Below are positions 52,234 to 61,567 of a stretch of DNA of 64,000 nt, one piece after another; positions within the stretch are counted from its first letter, which is position 1; each line of letters opens with the position of its first letter. The position numbers and the translations under genes are program-made. The notes beneath the pieces were generated by a model. It did no database searches, was not told the origin of the DNA, and was given only the letters and a program-made list of their open reading frames with translations. Origin of the DNA: Paenibacillus sp. FSL R10-2734 (GTDB taxonomy: Bacteria > Bacillota > Bacilli > Paenibacillales > Paenibacillaceae); the NCBI RefSeq assembly GCF_037963865.1, contig NZ_CP150170.1, positions 4,340,001 to 4,404,000 on the forward strand, read 5' to 3'.

Positions 52234-53100
52234 TTAAGCTTGCAAACTATTTACTGGATTACGGATGACATCCGCTAGCGGAGTGGCAGGGCCATTCAGT
52301 AATTTCTCCAGATCGCTACTTTCAATATCGAGCCATCCTTCGCGAATACCACGCTGAATCGCAACAACAATTGGAATAGCAGCTTCTGGAACACCAACCT
52401 CTGCCATGATTTTCGCATAAGCTTCGTCGTCTACTTGCATCACTTTGATTTCTTTACCGATTACGTCACTTATAATTCCAGTTAATTCTTCTTGTGTTAA
52501 AGGCTTGCCTGACAGTTCATAAACAGTATTCTCATGTCCTTTCCCTGTTAGAACATTAGCAGCAGCTTCTGCATAATCTCCTCGCGCTGCCCAGCCAACT
52601 TTACCACTACCCGCTGAGGTCACCCATGGGGCACCTGCTACTACACCCTGAATAGATCCAACTTCGTTCTCCATATACCAATTGTTGCGAAGGAAGCTGT
52701 ACGGAATTCCAGTTGCTCGAATGGCTTCTTCTGTTACACGGTGTACTTCTGCTAGAAACAGCTCACTCTTCTCTGCATGTCCTACGCTTGTGTAGGCAAT
52801 AAAACCAACACCTGCTTTAGCGGCTGCAGCAACAGCTGCTTTATGTTGGCGAATTCGGGTCTCGTTATCTCCATCTGCAGATACGATTAGCAGTCGATCC
52901 ACACCAGCAAATGCTACATCCAGTGTCTCCGGCTTATCAAAGTCACCCTGACGAACTTCCACTCCACCAGCTTTAAGATCACTTGCTTTATCTGGATTCC
53001 GAACACTAACTACAAGATCCTCTACGGGCACAGATTTAAGTAAAGCTTCAACTACCAATGATCCGAATTGACCTGTTGCTCCTGTTATAGCTATTTTCAT
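52234..53100 (-). CDS. NmrA-like NAD(P)H-binding reductase (QorB/YtfG-like)
   Basis: A 288-aa atypical SDR. The nucleotide loop is TGATGQFG (7-14), then VSVRNPDKA and VRQGDFDKPETLD, typical of the NmrA/quinone-oxidoreductase-2 group, and YSFLRNNWYMEN near 135. QorB reduces quinones with NADPH. GAGGAGG precedes the ATG. The gene is alone behind a strong promoter whose -10 box lies in a palindrome like those of HxlR-family repressors; in other bacteria such a regulator is next door, but here it is not. Confidence 0.86.
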   Translation of the reverse strand: MKIAITGATGQFGSLVVEALLKSVPVEDLVVSVRNPDKASDLKAGGVEVRQGDFDKPETLDVAFAGVDRLLIVSADGDNETRIRQHKAAVAAAAKAGVGFIAYTSVGHAEKSELFLAEVHRVTEEAIRATGIPYSFLRNNWYMENEVGSIQGVVAGAPWVTSAGSGKVGWAARGDYAEAAANVLTGKGHENTVYELSGKPLTQEELTGIISDVIGKEIKVMQVDDEAYAKIMAEVGVPEAAIPIVVAIQRGIREGWLDIESSDLEKLLNGPATPLADVIRNPVNSLQA

Positions 53101-53153
53101 TTTAAGTCCTCCTCAAATTAGGTTTGTAATCATCCTCTTAATTATCGTCCACC

Positions 53154-53172
53154 TGTAACTATTGTAGTTACA
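53154..53172. promoter_or_regulatory. Operator of the QorB-like gene
   Basis: Perfect 19-bp palindrome TGTAACTA-TTG-TAGTTACA covering the -10 box. The GTAACTA half-site is like those reported for HxlR-type redox sensors; the actual regulator is not in the window. Confidence 0.75.
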
Positions 53173-53189
53173 ATTAAAAAGGGTGTCAA
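53161..53189 (-). promoter_or_regulatory. Promoter of the QorB-like gene
   Basis: Minus-strand TTGACA (53184-53189), 17-bp spacer, TACAAT (53161-53166): near consensus, so strong when not repressed. Confidence 0.8.
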
Positions 53190-53228
53190 CTCTTTTATAT
53201 CCCCTCCCTTAACTCAACATAAAAACAA

Positions 53229-53267
53229 AAGCCCTCACTGCTTCCGATTGGAATGCAGCGAGGGCTT
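53229..53267 (-). terminator. Terminator of the OmpR-type two-component operon
   Basis: AAGCCCTCACTGC / GCAGCGAGGGCTT stem with a loop of 13 bases and a U-rich tail on the minus strand, right after the kinase stop. Confidence 0.85.
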
Positions 53268-53271
53268 GCGA

Positions 53272-55023
53272 TCAGCTCCATATTAACTTAATAACGGTTC
53301 TTTCACCTGGGTGACTCTCGACAGTAATCCGGCCACCCATGCATTCGATCAATCCCTTGGAGATCGCCATGCCGAGACCAGAACCGTTGGAGGTAGTTAC
53401 TGTATCCGTACCTCGATAATATCGCTCAAATAGCCGATTCATTGTTTCTTCATCCATTCCATTGCCGTCATCAGCAAATTGAATAGTAAATCCACTGTCC
53501 TTATCATTCGGAATTAGCGAGACAGTCAAAATCGTATCCGGCGGATTATGAAGCAGGGCATTCGCAGTTAAATTGTTAACTACCCTTTCCAGCCACGGAG
53601 TATACAACTGGGCCCTAACCTCAGACTGTGCAGGTTGAAAAACAATTCTTTGCTTACCATATTCTGGATTAGCTGCAGCTTGTTCAAGTGCCTGTTGCAG
53701 CCAAGCGTTTAGTTCAACCTCCATGGTCTCAGGTGGTTTGATTCCCGACTTTAGACGATAAGTCATCGCAAGATCACTGATCAGCATATCCATATGGGCG
53801 GATTTATCTAACATAGTTGTTGTAAACTTTCGAATTTCTTCTTTCGACCAATCATATGAGGGTTCCGCGAGTAAATGAGCATATCCAGTTATTGAGGATA
53901 ATGGGGTTTTCAAATCATGAGTAACACCCGCGATCCATTCCTCTCGCAAGTTCTCCGTCTCTTCCCGCATAGCTTGATCTCTCTTTAAGGTTGCCGATAA
54001 TTTCTCAATCGAAACCATGACATCAGCAAAAACACGGTACCTTCGTCTCCATTTACCCACAGGTGTTCGACTGCGACGAAGCCCTTTACGATCCTTTGGC
54101 TCTGTATAAATGGCATTTCCGATGGAATCGAGCCACACAAGCATATGCAGCATTGGCGCACCAAAACGATGTGCTTGCCATAACGAAAGCAACACAAACG
54201 CGATCAATAAAGCGACAAGCATGGCGAATGAGCCGATAATAACTACTTTCACCTCTTCTGGCACCCGCACTGTTTTTCCAGGATCGGTTCCTTTGATATT
54301 AGGTTCTCCTACGATCCAAGTACGCCTTGTCTCCTTATCAAAAGAAGATAGAACATGATACCCATATCGATCACTGTACATGCTGCGTAGTGCAAGCTCT
54401 TGAACGGAGTATTGATTGGGTATCACTTTAGGCCTGTTATACGAGAATATTTCCTTGCCTGACGAATCTATGAGTTGAACAAAAGCTTGGGCTGTCTTTA
54501 TTTCTTTTTCTAGATCGTCAGGAAGTAACGGCTCCCCTTTCACAGCTAAGAATGAGCCTTCGCTCACTTTCTTTAATAGAGGATCTAGCACATTAGGTGC
54601 ACCATACACCAGTGTGAACTCTTTACCATGCTTTTCTTGAATCCATAGCGCCAGATGATAAGGAAACGGCTGATCCCCCGTCCAATAGGCAACTAATTCG
54701 CCAGGACCATATTGTTTGGGTACATCTTTAGGTGTATTATAGGCACTTTCAACTTGTCCATCTTCATTAAGACTTTGTAGCCAGCCTTTATTTTTCTTCA
54801 CTTGTTCCAGTAAGCTTGGGGAAAATTGAAAGCCGTTCTCATCAACCTTAGAAGATTCTATCAATTGTTCAAGGCCAACACTAGCAAAATCACGTGTGAG
54901 ACTAATATCAAGAAACCGCAGCAGTATCCATGTTAGCGTTAGAGCTGAAATAGCGAGAACTACCATACCTGTAATTGCGAGCTGTAGTACAAACTTTAAC
55001 GTTAGCCTGCGCTTGATATTCAT
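53272..55023 (-). CDS. Sensor histidine kinase with duplicated extracellular sensor repeat
   Basis: A 583-aa membrane kinase. Helices at about 12-38 and 258-282 enclose an extracellular domain with two repeats: YNTPKDVPKQY at 95-105 and YNRPKVIPNQY at 195-205, 100 residues apart, each followed by a YH...G.PN block. After a HAMP-like linker come the HisKA box with the phosphorylated histidine in GVTHDLKTPLSSITGY and the ATPase boxes (NNLTANALLHN, DDGNGM, GSGLGMAISKGL). Its ATG overlaps the stop of the regulator gene by 4 bp. The signal is unknown; the divergent M23 lipoprotein suggests the cell wall. Confidence 0.9.
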   Translation of the reverse strand: MNIKRRLTLKFVLQLAITGMVVLAISALTLTWILLRFLDISLTRDFASVGLEQLIESSKVDENGFQFSPSLLEQVKKNKGWLQSLNEDGQVESAYNTPKDVPKQYGPGELVAYWTGDQPFPYHLALWIQEKHGKEFTLVYGAPNVLDPLLKKVSEGSFLAVKGEPLLPDDLEKEIKTAQAFVQLIDSSGKEIFSYNRPKVIPNQYSVQELALRSMYSDRYGYHVLSSFDKETRRTWIVGEPNIKGTDPGKTVRVPEEVKVVIIGSFAMLVALLIAFVLLSLWQAHRFGAPMLHMLVWLDSIGNAIYTEPKDRKGLRRSRTPVGKWRRRYRVFADVMVSIEKLSATLKRDQAMREETENLREEWIAGVTHDLKTPLSSITGYAHLLAEPSYDWSKEEIRKFTTTMLDKSAHMDMLISDLAMTYRLKSGIKPPETMEVELNAWLQQALEQAAANPEYGKQRIVFQPAQSEVRAQLYTPWLERVVNNLTANALLHNPPDTILTVSLIPNDKDSGFTIQFADDGNGMDEETMNRLFERYYRGTDTVTTSNGSGLGMAISKGLIECMGGRITVESHPGERTVIKLIWS

Positions 55024-55775
55024 GGCATAGACAATCCTTGGCGTTCTACTTTAACCAACTTGTAACCAAGACCTCTAACGTTAACGATAAATTTCGGGTC
55101 GGACGGGTCTGCTTCTATACGTTCTCTAATGCGGTGAATATGTACCATGACTGTGTTATCATCACTTAAGGCTTCTTCGCCCCAAACCTTTTCATATAAT
55201 TCACTTTTACTGAATATTTGATTGGGATGTTTACATAGAAACAGCAGCAATTGGAACACAAGTGCCGGACAAGAAACGGAGCGGCCATCTACCAAAAGCT
55301 CCCCTGCTGTTTCATCAAGCTTAAACCTTCCGTAATCATATACGTTCGGAGCTTTATTGGGAACGGTCACCGGGATCTTTTCAGCATTAAAATGAGTGGG
55401 GGCACTTAAGTATCTCCGCAGCTGCGCTCTTATACGTGCGACTACTTCAAGTGGATTAAAGGGCTTGGTGATATAATCATCTCCACCGATAGCAAATCCA
55501 GTCAGCTTATCAAAATCAGAGGTTCGAGCCGTAAGAAACAGGATGGGCGCGTCCGTCGTCTGCCGGATAAAAGGACAGATTTCGATTCCACTGCGTCCTG
55601 GCAGCATCACATCCAATACGATCAAATCATATTTTTGGGCTTCGCAGGCGATTACAGCTTCTTCACCTGTCACCGCTGTATCAATATTCAGATAACCTTC
55701 CTTCCGCAGCACTGTCTCCATAATCTCCAATAGCGATTGTTCATCATCTACAAGTAAAATCGATGCTTCATTCAT
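55020..55775 (-). CDS. OmpR/PhoB-family response regulator
   Basis: A 251-aa regulator. The receiver domain starts MNEASILLVDDEQSLLEIM, with the phosphorylated aspartate in LIVLDVMLPGRSG and the lysine in DYITKPFNPLE; the winged-helix output domain (about 150-245) ends with TVMVHIHRIRERIEADP and VRGLGYKL. The start at 55775 is chosen for the domain boundary and AAAGGGAA upstream. It is coupled to the kinase gene by the ATGA overlap. Confidence 0.92.
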   Translation of the reverse strand: MNEASILLVDDEQSLLEIMETVLRKEGYLNIDTAVTGEEAVIACEAQKYDLIVLDVMLPGRSGIEICPFIRQTTDAPILFLTARTSDFDKLTGFAIGGDDYITKPFNPLEVVARIRAQLRRYLSAPTHFNAEKIPVTVPNKAPNVYDYGRFKLDETAGELLVDGRSVSCPALVFQLLLFLCKHPNQIFSKSELYEKVWGEEALSDDNTVMVHIHRIRERIEADPSDPKFIVNVRGLGYKLVKVERQGLSMP

Positions 55776-55969
55776 TGTGAAATTCCCTTTCCAAATAGCC
55801 CTTGTTTTTATCATCATAGCATGATTCTTGACGCTATCAATCGCACTTACCTTAACAGAAGCTTAATTCGTAGTCGTCAACTATCCCAAAAGTTAAGAAC
55901 GTATTAATACAGCGTTTCAGAAGAGCTAAGACTCGTTTGCAATAATTTTACTATTGGGAGGCGATATTC

Positions 55970-57001
55970 TTGAAAAAAAGCTCTACAAAAATTATCAACA
56001 AACCGGGAATGTCAGTAAAAACAGTTTTGGCGATAGGATCACTTACCTTGCTGCTGACGGCTTGTGGAGGAGGAAATGCGAATATGAGTAAAAATGAGAA
56101 AGTAGAGCAAACATCCAGTTCACCCGTTGAATCAAACGAAGCAATCTTCCAGCCAGATGATCTGCCAAAGTTATTGCTTAATGGGAACTATAAGGATATG
56201 TACACCCACTTTAGCCAGCCTTTGAAAGATGAGGTTAGTGAAACTGAGTTAGCTGAGACCGCAAAGGAATTCACGAAGGATATCCAGGCACTGAATAAAA
56301 CTGCTTATATGCAGCTTAATGGATTTGATCGACGCACTTGGGTGAGTGATGCGGGTAACAAAGGGCTTATCGGAATGTTTGATCCAGATGGAACCATTTC
56401 TTTAATCCAGGTTCAGGAGCTCACGTCCTCCCCAGAGACCGACAAGAAACTAAGTAAGCACGAATACGCATTACCGTTCCAAGGCGACTGGTTTGTATTT
56501 TGGGGCGGAGAGAATGTTCTCGTAAATTATCATTATGAATTAGAGATCCAGCGTTACGCTTATGATTTCATCCAAGCCAAAGATAACTATTCATATAAAG
56601 GAGATCCGCTAAAAAACAAAAGCTATTATGCCTTTGGGAAAAATATTCTCGCTCCTGCGGATGGGACTATCGTATCGGTTATGAATGATATTAAAGATAA
56701 TGAACCCGTCGGTGTCATGAATCCAAATCAGGCAACGGGGAATAACGTGGTCATTGATCACGGAGGTGAATATAGCCATCTAGCTCATCTCAAAAAAGGT
56801 TCGATTACAGTTAAGCCAGGAGATAAAGTCAAAAAAGGTGATGTTATCGGGCTGACGGGTAACTCGGGCAACACTAGTGAGCCCCATTTACATTTCCAGA
56901 TCTCTGATGGAGTGAATTTGTTCAACTCTCGTTCGATCCCTGTTAGGTGGGAGAATGGATTGAAGCCGATCCAAGGCGAGACGATTACCGCTACTGAATA
57001 G
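55970..57001 (+). CDS. M23 (LytM-type) peptidase lipoprotein with DUF3887-like domain
   Basis: A 343-aa exported lipoprotein: signal region with lipobox LLLTACGG (cysteine about 32), a DUF3887-like domain (about 60-150, LLLNGNYKDMYTHFSQPLKD) and an M23 domain (about 190-335). The zinc-site part HLHFQIS and the HGGEYSHLAHL block are clear, as is GDVIGLTGNSGNTSEP. The usual first ligand pair HxxxD is not obvious; only D in QRYAYDF is present, so catalysis on peptidoglycan cross-links may differ or be lost. The start is TTG with GGGAGG upstream. It is divergent from the two-component operon. Confidence 0.85.
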   Translation: MKKSSTKIINKPGMSVKTVLAIGSLTLLLTACGGGNANMSKNEKVEQTSSSPVESNEAIFQPDDLPKLLLNGNYKDMYTHFSQPLKDEVSETELAETAKEFTKDIQALNKTAYMQLNGFDRRTWVSDAGNKGLIGMFDPDGTISLIQVQELTSSPETDKKLSKHEYALPFQGDWFVFWGGENVLVNYHYELEIQRYAYDFIQAKDNYSYKGDPLKNKSYYAFGKNILAPADGTIVSVMNDIKDNEPVGVMNPNQATGNNVVIDHGGEYSHLAHLKKGSITVKPGDKVKKGDVIGLTGNSGNTSEPHLHFQISDGVNLFNSRSIPVRWENGLKPIQGETITATE

Positions 57002-57165
57002 CGATTGTTTTTGGTGGGTAAGGTTGTCTCTCTAGGAGATCGTTGGACGAGACAACCTATACCTAAGCTTGAATACATATAATTAGCGCATTTTACAAAT
57101 ATTAATAGACATATCGTGACTAAAAATTTGATCTCTTTCTCAAAAGAAAGGAAGCGTTAAACAAG

Positions 57166-58044
57166 ATGTCTTTACTCCTAGGGTCACATGTATCCATGAC
57201 TGGACCAAAGATGCTCCTTCGAGCTAGTGAAGAGGCAGCATCTTATGGAGCGACCACCTTCCTAATATATACTGGAGCACCTCATAATACACGTCGCAAA
57301 CCCATTGAAGCTTTGAATATTGAAGCCGGACAAGCTCACATGAAAGTTAACGGAATTTCTAATATTGTTGTGCATGCTCCGTTTATTGTTAATTTAGGCA
57401 ATACGATATCAACTCAGGTCTTTGAGCACAGTATTGAGTTTCTTCAATCAGAGATTATTAGAACAGAAGCTTTAGGCTCTACACAAATTGTCCTTCATCC
57501 CGGTTCCCATGTTGGTGCTGGACCACAGGCCGGAATCTCTCGGATCGTGGAAGGTTTGAACAAAGTGCTGTCAGATAAACGGAATGTTCAGGTTTCATTA
57601 GAAACCATGGCGGGAAAAGGTAGTGAATGCGGAACTACATTTGAGGAACTAGCAGCGATCATTGAAGGAGTTACTCATAACGAGCGCCTGTCTATTTGTT
57701 TAGATACTTGCCATATCCACGATGCTGGTTATAATGTGAAGGATGATTTTGATGGGATAATGGATCAATTTGATCGCGTAATTGGAATAGAGCGCCTAAA
57801 GGTCATTCACGTAAATGATTCAAAGAATACCATGGGCTCACGAAAAGACAGACACGAAAATATTGGACACGGATATATCGGCCTTCGGGCGCTTCGATAT
57901 GTAGTCCACCATCCACAGCTAACAACCATTCCCAAGCTCCTAGAGACCCCCTCCATCGGTGTAAAGAAATATGTTAACGCACCCTATAAGCATGAGATTT
58001 CATTATTACGAGGAGAAACTGATGAGCTGATAAAACAAGCATAA
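57166..58044 (+). CDS. nfo: Deoxyribonuclease IV (AP endonuclease)
   Basis: A 292-aa base-excision-repair enzyme that cuts DNA at abasic sites. The TIM barrel with three zinc ions is recognised from GSHVSM at 7-12, VVHAPFIVNLG near 65, VLHPGSHVGAG near 105, SLETMAGKGSE, CLDTCHIHDAGY and VIHVNDSKNTMGSRKDRHEN, holding the conserved His, Glu and Asp ligands. AAAGGAAG lies before the ATG. A GC hairpin (58043-58080, AAACGC/GCGTTT) follows the stop and may end the transcript. Confidence 0.95.
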   Translation: MSLLLGSHVSMTGPKMLLRASEEAASYGATTFLIYTGAPHNTRRKPIEALNIEAGQAHMKVNGISNIVVHAPFIVNLGNTISTQVFEHSIEFLQSEIIRTEALGSTQIVLHPGSHVGAGPQAGISRIVEGLNKVLSDKRNVQVSLETMAGKGSECGTTFEELAAIIEGVTHNERLSICLDTCHIHDAGYNVKDDFDGIMDQFDRVIGIERLKVIHVNDSKNTMGSRKDRHENIGHGYIGLRALRYVVHHPQLTTIPKLLETPSIGVKKYVNAPYKHEISLLRGETDELIKQA

Positions 58045-58137
58045 ACGCCTTCGGCGTCCTTATAAGGACGGTAAGCGTTTAAGCGAGAAATATTAGATAT
58101 AAAGTATAGGTAAATAACTTACTTTATAATATTTAAA

Positions 58138-58158
58138 TAAAAACCGCAAACCATGCGG
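58138..58158 (-). terminator. Terminator of the coiled-coil gene
   Basis: CCGCA...TGCGG stem preceded by an A-run, U-run on the minus strand. Confidence 0.65.
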
Positions 58159-58185
58159 CTTCTATCTGTGTAAGCTATACTCAAG

Positions 58186-58509
58186 TTATCCTTTTGCAGG
58201 ATCATTCGTAACAGATGCAGTTTCGTTCACTTGGAGCTTCTTAAGCGAATTTTTCTTCGCAGTTAATTCTTTTGAAAGATCAGCTTGCATACGATTTAAG
58301 GTCTTTACCTCATCGTTCAACTTTTTAATTCGGGTCATTTTACTACTCAAATCAGTGTGAGACTTGCTAAATTTCATATCCTGTTCTAATTGATTAATTT
58401 TGAATTTTGATTTTTCTTTTTTGCTCTGCGTGTTTTTGATTTTGTTTTCGAGCTCGGTAATTTCTTGTTGTACTTTATTGATCACTGGTTTAGAAAAATT
58501 AATTGCCAT
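58186..58509 (-). CDS. Small coiled-coil protein, function unknown
   Basis: A 107-aa charged protein, nearly all helical: a heptad-like pattern runs from about 10 to 95 (VQQEITELENKIKN, INQLEQDMKF, IKKLNDEVKTLNRMQADLSK), with many Lys and Glu. It has no signal peptide or membrane helix. It is not recognised as a named family. It has its own terminator and lies between nfo and an acetyltransferase, both read in separate transcripts. Confidence 0.6.
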   Translation of the reverse strand: MAINFSKPVINKVQQEITELENKIKNTQSKKEKSKFKINQLEQDMKFSKSHTDLSSKMTRIKKLNDEVKTLNRMQADLSKELTAKKNSLKKLQVNETASVTNDPAKG

Positions 58510-58608
58510 TCTTACACCTCATATCATATTGTGTTGCTGAGAGACTATTCTACTATAAAAAGATCAAAAAAGCACACTCATTTGAGTATGCTTCGAAGGT
58601 CGCATATT

Positions 58609-59829
58609 TTAAAAATAATCAGAGAAATAAGGATGCTCCGGTCTAATCAGTCCTTCAAGTAAATGGATCGTGGCCTCATCCGACTGAATACGGCCGATTC
58701 GAGCCAAGTAGGTTGGCCGCTTATAACCCATTAACATCGTTGTTAATGTAGGAATATCAATCGCAAGTGAAGGATTTACTCCCCCTTTTTGCAAAGTCCC
58801 TTTCCCCGCTTGATCCACGTTGAGGGTAAATGTACCTCGGTTCCATTCCAGCATCGGATCGCTCAAAGTAAAAATAAGGCTACACTCTTTGTCCTGCGCT
58901 TTAAACGGATATTGTTCAATAAATAAATGAATATCCACAATCCGAGCCATAAAGTAAGGAGCAATAGTTTCCTTGATATCACCATCATCTAAAATGAACG
59001 CAAGAGGCTCTCCTTTATAAATGTCTCCTTTGACGAGTGTAATCATAGAAAAATGCGCACTTATAAAATTCCATAAGCCTGTTCTCGCCTCTTCGTTAAT
59101 GAATACCATTTCTTTGATATAGAAGATCTCCTCGGCAATCCAATATAACAAATATCCCATGGGCAAATCATCATGATTATAATAAATGCCGACCGTCATA
59201 TCATCCAAATCCCACCGCAAATATTCTTCCCAAGCTAGCTCATTACGAATCATCGCACCATGATGCTGCACGGCAAACTGATCATAGATCACTTTGATGT
59301 CTGGATGCTCAATGTTTACTCGTTCCACATTTCCTGGAACATTTCTTGGTTTGGGAAGCTGCGTATCTGGAACCTCAAAAGAGATTTTATCGGTGATAAT
59401 CTCCCAGCCTTTCCGTCTATAATAGGGAATCGAGTACGGAAAAAGATAGGAGATCGATTGCTTACGATCCCTCATTTTAGTTAACGCATGAAGCATTAGC
59501 TTGTTCATCAAGCCCAAGTTGGCATATTCGGGATAAGTTCCTACTCCGGTTAGACCACCCATATCATAAATATGCCCAAAAATATTCACTTGAAATGGGT
59601 ATACTGCTAACTGAGATATGAGCTTGTCTCCATCAAACCAACCTAGAACATCCGCATATTTGAGTACCGGCAACTTTGCTTGAGTGATTTCTCTATTTTC
59701 CCAGCCAAAGATTTGCAGATCGCGATTGGTCACTTGAAATACATAACGCAGTAGATTATTAAATTGCTCTGCGTGCTTGGTTTCGACATTGCCTAATCTG
59801 ATTCGATCCTGTAACTTACTGCGACTCAC
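58609..59829 (-). CDS. Eis-like GNAT acetyltransferase
   Basis: A 406-aa protein of the Eis group: an N-terminal GNAT domain (about 15-160, with GGLTGVGTYPEYANLGLMNKLM forming the acetyl-CoA loop in two parts of it), a second GNAT-like domain and a C-terminal SCP2-like domain (about 300-400, GTFTLNVDQAGKG). Mycobacterial Eis acetylates aminoglycosides and other amines; Firmicute relatives have unknown substrates. The start is GTG at 59829, because GGAGG lies 8 bases upstream; a longer GTG frame adds nine residues over that site. Confidence 0.83.
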   Translation of the reverse strand: MSRSKLQDRIRLGNVETKHAEQFNNLLRYVFQVTNRDLQIFGWENREITQAKLPVLKYADVLGWFDGDKLISQLAVYPFQVNIFGHIYDMGGLTGVGTYPEYANLGLMNKLMLHALTKMRDRKQSISYLFPYSIPYYRRKGWEIITDKISFEVPDTQLPKPRNVPGNVERVNIEHPDIKVIYDQFAVQHHGAMIRNELAWEEYLRWDLDDMTVGIYYNHDDLPMGYLLYWIAEEIFYIKEMVFINEEARTGLWNFISAHFSMITLVKGDIYKGEPLAFILDDGDIKETIAPYFMARIVDIHLFIEQYPFKAQDKECSLIFTLSDPMLEWNRGTFTLNVDQAGKGTLQKGGVNPSLAIDIPTLTTMLMGYKRPTYLARIGRIQSDEATIHLLEGLIRPEHPYFSDYF

Positions 59830-59888
59830 TGTTATTACCTCCGATAAATTGTCCACTTTTTCAGCTTAGAATACTAGCTTGTTCACAT

Positions 59889-59926
59889 TGACTCAACGCA
59901 TAGTATTCTTTATATACGTTGAATCA
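59889..59926. promoter_or_regulatory. Inverted repeat upstream of the Eis-like gene
   Basis: TGACTCAACGCATA (59889-59902) and TATACGTTGAATCA (59913-59926) are 14-bp arms with two mismatches and a 10-base spacer. The spacing suits a dimeric regulator; it lies in the only gap between the Eis-like gene and nhaC. Confidence 0.5.
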
Positions 59927-59957
59927 ATGCATTAGGTGTCCATTATCTTGAGATTTC

Positions 59958-61331
59958 TTATTCCTTACCTAGTGAGTTCTTTTGCAATCTAGGAATCAAC
60001 GCATAAGCAAATGTGATGAATGGACTTAACCATAAGAAGGTTGCATAAGGTGCATATTCTATAACGGGTACACCCAGAGTCACGGCGAAGAACGCACCGC
60101 TGACACCCCATGGAATCAATGGATTCACCAGTGTTCCGCAATCCTCAAGCGTACGGGATAATGTCTTCGCTGGAATGCCTCGGCGATTATATTCATCTTT
60201 GAACATTTGACCTGGCAAAAGGATAGAAAGATACTGCTCACCAGTCATGCCATTTACCGCAATGGATGACGCTCCGCTCATAAGAACAATGCTGCTTTTA
60301 CGCTTGAGTGGTTGAATGAGTTTACGGAAAAAGGCCTCAATAACACCGCAATGCTGAATCAAACCACCTAAGGATAAGGCAATCAAGATTAGAGATACAG
60401 ACCACATCATCGATTGCATTCCCCCACGATTGACGATAGAAGCAACCGTTTCATTCGCGATATTACTGTTATATCCGTTCTGCATTACATTAAACCAGAC
60501 ATCGATTTCAGTCTGCTGCTGAATCAAAGCCGTCACAAGAAGTCCACTAACAATACCAACGATTAGCGTAGGCAGGATCGGAATCCGCTTGATAGAGCAA
60601 GCAATAACAGCAAGCGGCGATAGCAACGTTAACCAGTGAATTTGGAATCCATCTTGCAAAGCAAGCTTGATATCCTTAATCGAGGATAAGTCGATCGAAT
60701 TGCCTTTTGGTGCGAACAGGAAAAAGACAGTGGTTATAACAAGCGCCGGCACCGTGGTGTATGCCATGTTACGAATATGTGTAAATAAGGATATTCCAGC
60801 CACGGCAGGCGCAAAATTCGTTGTATCGGAAAGAGGCGACATTTTATCACCAAAGCAAGCCCCACTGATAATCGCTCCAGCAGCCAAAGTTGGAGAAATC
60901 CCCGTAGTTACTGCAATTCCCATTAAGGCGACACCGATCGTACTTACTGTCGTGAATGAGCTTCCAGTAAACATCGAGACGATGATCGTGACATATAACG
61001 CGCTCACTGCAAAATAATTCGGATTAATATAATCCATACCATAGTATAAAAGCGACGGCACCGTACCACTCATCATCCATACAGCGATCAGAATTCCGAT
61101 CAGCATGAGGATTAGAATCGGCATGATGGCCGTTTGTATCCCTTGAATAATGGCAGATTCGATCTTCTTCCAAGAGAATCCAAATATCCCTAGTAAGACG
61201 GCCGTACCTATTGTAGTTACGAGAAGGGGTAGATGTGGCTCCGCTTTCAACAGGAAGATGGAGACAAATAGTAGTGCTAGAATAAAAATGATGATGATCA
61301 TACTTTTTGAGAAACTAAGCTGTCGTTCCAT
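59958..61331 (-). CDS. nhaC: Na+/H+ antiporter NhaC
   Basis: A 457-aa membrane antiporter with about 11-12 helices that expels sodium in exchange for protons. The conserved NhaC core is clear: TGSSFTTVSTIGVALMGIA, GAIISGACFGDKMSPLSDTT, NGMTGEQYLSILLPG and a late LEDCGTLVNPLIPWGVSGAF. The start at 61331 (MERQLSFSK) is chosen because TAAGGAG lies 10 bases upstream; longer frames lack a ribosome site. It probably helps pH and salt balance. It is transcribed alone. Confidence 0.9.
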   Translation of the reverse strand: MERQLSFSKSMIIIIFILALLFVSIFLLKAEPHLPLLVTTIGTAVLLGIFGFSWKKIESAIIQGIQTAIMPILILMLIGILIAVWMMSGTVPSLLYYGMDYINPNYFAVSALYVTIIVSMFTGSSFTTVSTIGVALMGIAVTTGISPTLAAGAIISGACFGDKMSPLSDTTNFAPAVAGISLFTHIRNMAYTTVPALVITTVFFLFAPKGNSIDLSSIKDIKLALQDGFQIHWLTLLSPLAVIACSIKRIPILPTLIVGIVSGLLVTALIQQQTEIDVWFNVMQNGYNSNIANETVASIVNRGGMQSMMWSVSLILIALSLGGLIQHCGVIEAFFRKLIQPLKRKSSIVLMSGASSIAVNGMTGEQYLSILLPGQMFKDEYNRRGIPAKTLSRTLEDCGTLVNPLIPWGVSGAFFAVTLGVPVIEYAPYATFLWLSPFITFAYALIPRLQKNSLGKE

Positions 61332-61517
61332 GACGATAATGCTCCTTAACATTGTATTAGGTGTAAATTTCAAAGATTGCATGCTTCCACACGTTTAAGC
61401 TTTTAGGCTTTTGGGCATTGAAGCACAGAGGTAATCTTAACGATAAGAATGAGGTTAGTCAATGTTAAGAACATACATTGAAGGAATTTCCATAAAAAGT
61501 TCATAAGTATATGCGAA

Positions 61518-61547
61518 AAAGTGCTGGCATTTATGCCAACACTTTTG
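61518..61547. terminator. Terminator of the large surface protein
   Basis: AAAAGTG-C-TGGCA / TGCCA-A-CACTTTT stem, A- and T-flanked, so usable in both directions, just after the surface-protein stop. Confidence 0.8.
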
Positions 61548-61567
61548 ACTTGGTTCTATACCCAATT

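Noticed and set aside
58043..58080. GC hairpin after nfo as a riboswitch or small RNA
   Set aside because: Short, in a 3' position, and best explained as a weak terminator.
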